DNA of 8,907 bases. It comes from an uncultured Rhodospirillales bacterium. GTDB taxonomy: Bacteria; Pseudomonadota; Alphaproteobacteria; Acetobacterales; Acetobacteraceae. Under the pieces are notes generated by a model. The model worked only from the letters and a program-made list of their open reading frames with translations. It did not search any database and was not told the origin of the DNA. Position 1 is the stretch's first letter. Every line of letters begins with the position of its first letter. A program made the position numbers and the translations under genes. Of this stretch, positions 6,167 through 8,907 are shown piece after piece. Location: contig CAIVDX010000337.1 in assembly GCA_903904805.1 (NCBI GenBank), positions 1 through 8,907 on the forward strand, given 5' to 3'.

Positions 6167-6640
6167 ATGAGCAGCATCATCAGGCGCAATGGCTGGCAGT
6201 GGTTTCCGATCGGCCTGATCGCCTCGATGGCGGTGGTGTTCGCGGTGAACGGCGCGATGGTCGCGTGGGCGCTGACCACCTTTCCGGGGGCGGCCGACGG
6301 GGGCGGCTTCGAAGAATCGAATCGCTATGATCAGGTGCTGGAGCGAGTAGCGGCACAGCGCGCGTTGGGTTGGCAGCTGGACGCATCGATGCTCGCCGCG
6401 CATCCGCGTCTGCAACTGCGCGGCCCGGATGGCGCACCATTGCGGTCCGCCATGGTGAGCGGCCACGCGCAGCGCCCGCTCGGGCCCGCGCAGACCACCG
6501 CCTTGCGCTTCGACGAGGTCGCACCGGGCGACTATGTTGCCGATCGCGATCTGCCCGCGGCTGGCCAATGGGATCTGATGCTGGATGTCAGCGAGGGCGG
6601 GCATCGCCTGGCGCAGACCCGCCGGGTTCTCGTGCCGTGA
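6167..6640 (+). CDS. ccoH: cbb3 oxidase assembly protein CcoH (FixH family)
   Basis: CcoH is a single-helix membrane protein that associates with CcoN during assembly and stabilises the complex. The 157-residue product has one N-terminal helix (about residues 12-37), followed by the family-typical SNRYDQVL and a Gly-Trp at residues 65-66 (ALGW). The rest is a periplasmic beta-rich domain ending in a GQWDLMLDV segment, as in FixH proteins. ATG 6167 is chosen because GAGG (6156-6159) lies seven bases upstream and the anchor helix then sits near the N-terminus; the frame is open back into ccoG, but that extension looks non-native. It starts 10 bases after the ccoG stop, and ccoI follows after a single base. 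Confidence 0.93.
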   Translation: MSSIIRRNGWQWFPIGLIASMAVVFAVNGAMVAWALTTFPGAADGGGFEESNRYDQVLERVAAQRALGWQLDASMLAAHPRLQLRGPDGAPLRSAMVSGHAQRPLGPAQTTALRFDEVAPGDYVADRDLPAAGQWDLMLDVSEGGHRLAQTRRVLVP

Positions 6641-6641
6641 C

Positions 6642-8907
6642 ATGAGTGCCGCTCTGCAACTTGAGCCCGTCGCACCTACACAGTGTGCTCATTGCGGCGA
6701 ACCCAGTCTGGGCGCACGCTTTTGCTGTCCAGGCTGCGCCGCGGCCTTCGAGGCGATCCAGTCGCTTGGCCTCGGCAATTATTACCGTGACCGCGTGCTC
6801 GACCCCGCGCTGCGGGCTCCCAAACCCGAGGCCGCGCTGGCGCGTGACCTCAGCCGCTTTGTCACGAACAAAGACGATGTCTGCAGCCTGGTGCTGGCGC
6901 TCGATGGTCTGCAATGCGGCGCCTGCGTCTGGCTGATCGAGAGCATGCTGGCACGTGAGCCGGATCTGATCACCGGCCGGGTCAATCTCACCACACGCCG
7001 CCTGGTGCTCTCGTGGCGCGGCCCCACACCACGCGGCGGCGCGCTGGTCGCGCGGATTGAAGCGCTGGGCTACCGGCTGGTGCCGTTCGACCCGGCAGCG
7101 CTTGCCGCCGCCGATGACCGGCAGGCGCGGGTGCTGACGCGGGCGATGGCGGTGGCCGGCTTCGCGGCGGGCAATGTGATGCTGCTCTCGATCGGCATCT
7201 GGGCGGGCACCGGCACCGGCGCCACTCCCGGTGATATGGGCCCGCTCACCCGCTCGATGATGCATTGGGTGTCGGCGATGATCGCGATGCCGGCGATCGC
7301 CTATGCCGGCATGCCCTTTTTCCGCTCGGCCTGGGCGGCGCTGCGCGCGCGGCGGTCCAACATGGATGTGCCGATCAGCGTCGGTGTGATCCTGGTCACC
7401 GCGATGAGCCTGGCGGAGACGCTGCGCGGCGGCGTGGAGACCTATTTCGACAGCGCCGTCACGCTGCTGTTCTTCCTGCTGGTTGGCCGCGTGCTGGATC
7501 ACCGCGCGCGTGGGCGGGCACGCGAAACCGCCCAGCAATTCCTCATGCTGCGGGCCACCGATGTCACCCGCATCAAGGCTGACGGCGGCACCGAACTGGT
7601 GCCGCAGGACCAGTTGGTCGTGGGCGATCGCATCCTGGTCGGGATGGGCGAGCGCATCGGTGCCGACGGCGTGGTGGTGGCCGGCGACGGGCTGGTCGAT
7701 GCGTCGCTGATCTCCGGCGAGAGCCTGCCGGTGCGTGCACGGCCCGGCGGCAAACTGTTCGCCGGCACGCTCAATCTGGGCGCGCCGCTCACCATGGCGG
7801 TGACGGCCACGGGCGGGTCCACCCTGCTGGCCGAATGCGCCGGGCTGATCGAAGCCGCGGAGGGGCGGCGCGGCCGCTTCGTTCTGCTGGCGGACCGGGT
7901 GGCGCGCGCCTACGCGCCGGCGGTGCATCTGGCCGCGTTGACCACGTTCGGTGTCTGGTATTTTTGGTTGGGTGTCCCGGCATCCCAGGCGCTGCTGACC
8001 GCCTGCGCGGTGCTGATCATCACCTGCCCATGCGCGCTGGCGCTGGCGGTGCCGGCGGTGCAGGTGATCGCCACCGCGTCGCTGATGCGCGGCGGCACCC
8101 TGGTGAAGTCGGCGACCGCGCTGGAGCGCCTCGCCGCCATCGACATGGTCGTGTTCGACAAGACCGGCACGCTCACGGAACCCAGCCTCGCGCTGACGGG
8201 CGAGGTGCCAACTGGCGTTCTCGGCATTGCCGCCGGGCTGGCGGCGGCAAGTCGGCATCCGCTGGCGCGCGCGCTTGTCGCGGCGGCCGGCGGCGTGGTG
8301 CCGGCAGCCGGCGTGGTTGAGCATCAAGGTGAGGGGATGGCGGTGCCGGGCCCAACCGGTGAGACCCGCCTGGGCAGCCGCGCCTTCTGCGGCGTGCTGG
8401 CAGCCGCCGCGCAGACCGCGCCGGAACTGTGGTTGGCGCGACCGGGCCACCGGCCTGTGCGGTTCGGCTTCGCCGAACGGCTGCGCGAGGATGCCATCGC
8501 GGTGGTCAGGTCGCTGAAGGCCGCCGGCTATGGTGTGCAGCTGCTCTCCGGCGACGCCGCCGGCCCGGTTGGGCGCACCGCCGAAACACTCGGGATCGCC
8601 AACGCCGAGGCCGGCCTGTCACCGATCGACAAGGTCGCCCGGATCGAGGCGGCGCGGGCGGCTGGCCACCGCGTGCTGATGGTGGGCGACGGCTTGAATG
8701 ACGGGCCAGCGCTGGCCGCCTCCTTCGCGTCGGCCTCGCCATCGAGTGCCGCCGATATCAGCCAGAACGTGGCTGACGTGGTGTTTCAGGGCGCCCGCCT
8801 CGCCCCGGTGCTGACGATGCTGGCAACCGCACGGCGGGCCCGGCGGGTGATACGGCAGAATATCGGCTTCGCGATTGGCTACAACGCGCTGCTGCTGCCA
8901 GTGGCCG
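6642..8907 (+). CDS. ccoI: copper-translocating P1B-type ATPase CcoI/FixI (partial, 3' end missing)
   Basis: CcoI exports Cu(I) across the inner membrane for insertion at the CuB site of CcoN. The frame is open for 755 codons to the right edge and lacks only the last part of the protein. In order there is a Cys-rich N-terminal domain (Cys15, 18, 28, 29, 32; CxxC followed by FCCPGC) typical of CcoI-like ATPases. Next comes a heavy-metal-associated domain with CGAC (92-95) and a first membrane helix near 167-186. The catalytic core follows: SGES (358-361) in the actuator domain, CPC in the transport helix (462-464), DKTGTLT with phosphorylated Asp506, HP (539-540), GDGLND (682-687), and the start of the last helix pair (YNALLLPVA). 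The ATG is one base after the ccoH stop with no strong Shine-Dalgarno, so translation is probably coupled. ccoS is expected downstream. Confidence 0.96.
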   Translation, partial: MSAALQLEPVAPTQCAHCGEPSLGARFCCPGCAAAFEAIQSLGLGNYYRDRVLDPALRAPKPEAALARDLSRFVTNKDDVCSLVLALDGLQCGACVWLIESMLAREPDLITGRVNLTTRRLVLSWRGPTPRGGALVARIEALGYRLVPFDPAALAAADDRQARVLTRAMAVAGFAAGNVMLLSIGIWAGTGTGATPGDMGPLTRSMMHWVSAMIAMPAIAYAGMPFFRSAWAALRARRSNMDVPISVGVILVTAMSLAETLRGGVETYFDSAVTLLFFLLVGRVLDHRARGRARETAQQFLMLRATDVTRIKADGGTELVPQDQLVVGDRILVGMGERIGADGVVVAGDGLVDASLISGESLPVRARPGGKLFAGTLNLGAPLTMAVTATGGSTLLAECAGLIEAAEGRRGRFVLLADRVARAYAPAVHLAALTTFGVWYFWLGVPASQALLTACAVLIITCPCALALAVPAVQVIATASLMRGGTLVKSATALERLAAIDMVVFDKTGTLTEPSLALTGEVPTGVLGIAAGLAAASRHPLARALVAAAGGVVPAAGVVEHQGEGMAVPGPTGETRLGSRAFCGVLAAAAQTAPELWLARPGHRPVRFGFAERLREDAIAVVRSLKAAGYGVQLLSGDAAGPVGRTAETLGIANAEAGLSPIDKVARIEAARAAGHRVLMVGDGLNDGPALAASFASASPSSAADISQNVADVVFQGARLAPVLTMLATARRARRVIRQNIGFAIGYNALLLPVA

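Noticed and set aside
6588..8450. A 620-codon open frame on the minus strand, antisense to ccoI
   Set aside because: Its product is a low-complexity mix of Arg, Gln, His, Gly and Ala with no recognisable domain. It lies opposite a ccoI frame with every catalytic motif intact. Long antisense frames are expected where third positions are almost always G or C.

Overview
The window is a high-GC proteobacterial locus, most likely alphaproteobacterial. It carries a nearly complete gene set for a high-affinity cbb3-type cytochrome c oxidase (complex IV, C-family heme-copper oxidase). The evidence is strong G/C third-position bias, the order ccoN-ccoO-ccoQ-ccoP-ccoG-ccoH-ccoI, family-diagnostic residues in each protein, and an FNR/FixK-type operator upstream. 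I cannot name the genus from sequence alone.

Layout: positions 1-63 hold the last 20 codons of an unidentified gene. Positions 149-388 encode a 79-residue soluble protein of unknown function. It converges, with a 6-base gap, on a minus-strand gene (395-1141) for a DsbD_2/COG2836 membrane protein (database name 'sulfite exporter TauE/SafE family'), a family that recurs beside cbb3 assembly genes. A 127-base divergent intergenic region (1142-1268) contains one near-consensus FNR-type operator (1166-1179), a weak -10 at the right distance, and an imperfect hairpin in the presumed leader. From 1269 to the right edge everything is on the plus strand and tightly packed. The order is a 62-residue two-helix membrane protein overlapping the ccoN start, then ccoN, ccoO, ccoQ (51 aa), ccoP, ccoG, ccoH and ccoI. 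ccoI is open at the right edge after 755 codons; ccoS would be expected next, outside the window.

How the genes work together: CcoN (heme b, heme b3, CuB) is the oxygen-reducing proton pump. CcoO (one heme c) and CcoP (two hemes c) deliver electrons from the cytochrome c pool, and CcoQ is the small single-helix subunit. CcoG (membrane iron-sulfur protein), CcoH (single-helix assembly factor), CcoI (copper P1B-ATPase) and probably the divergent DsbD_2-family protein serve copper handling and assembly. The operator predicts induction at low oxygen.

No obviously new system is present. The most interesting leads are the 62-residue membrane protein translationally coupled to ccoN, and the divergent DsbD_2-family gene sharing the operator-bearing intergenic region. 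No tRNA, rRNA, CRISPR array, insertion sequence or other mobile element was seen. No stretch over 300 bases lacks a gene.
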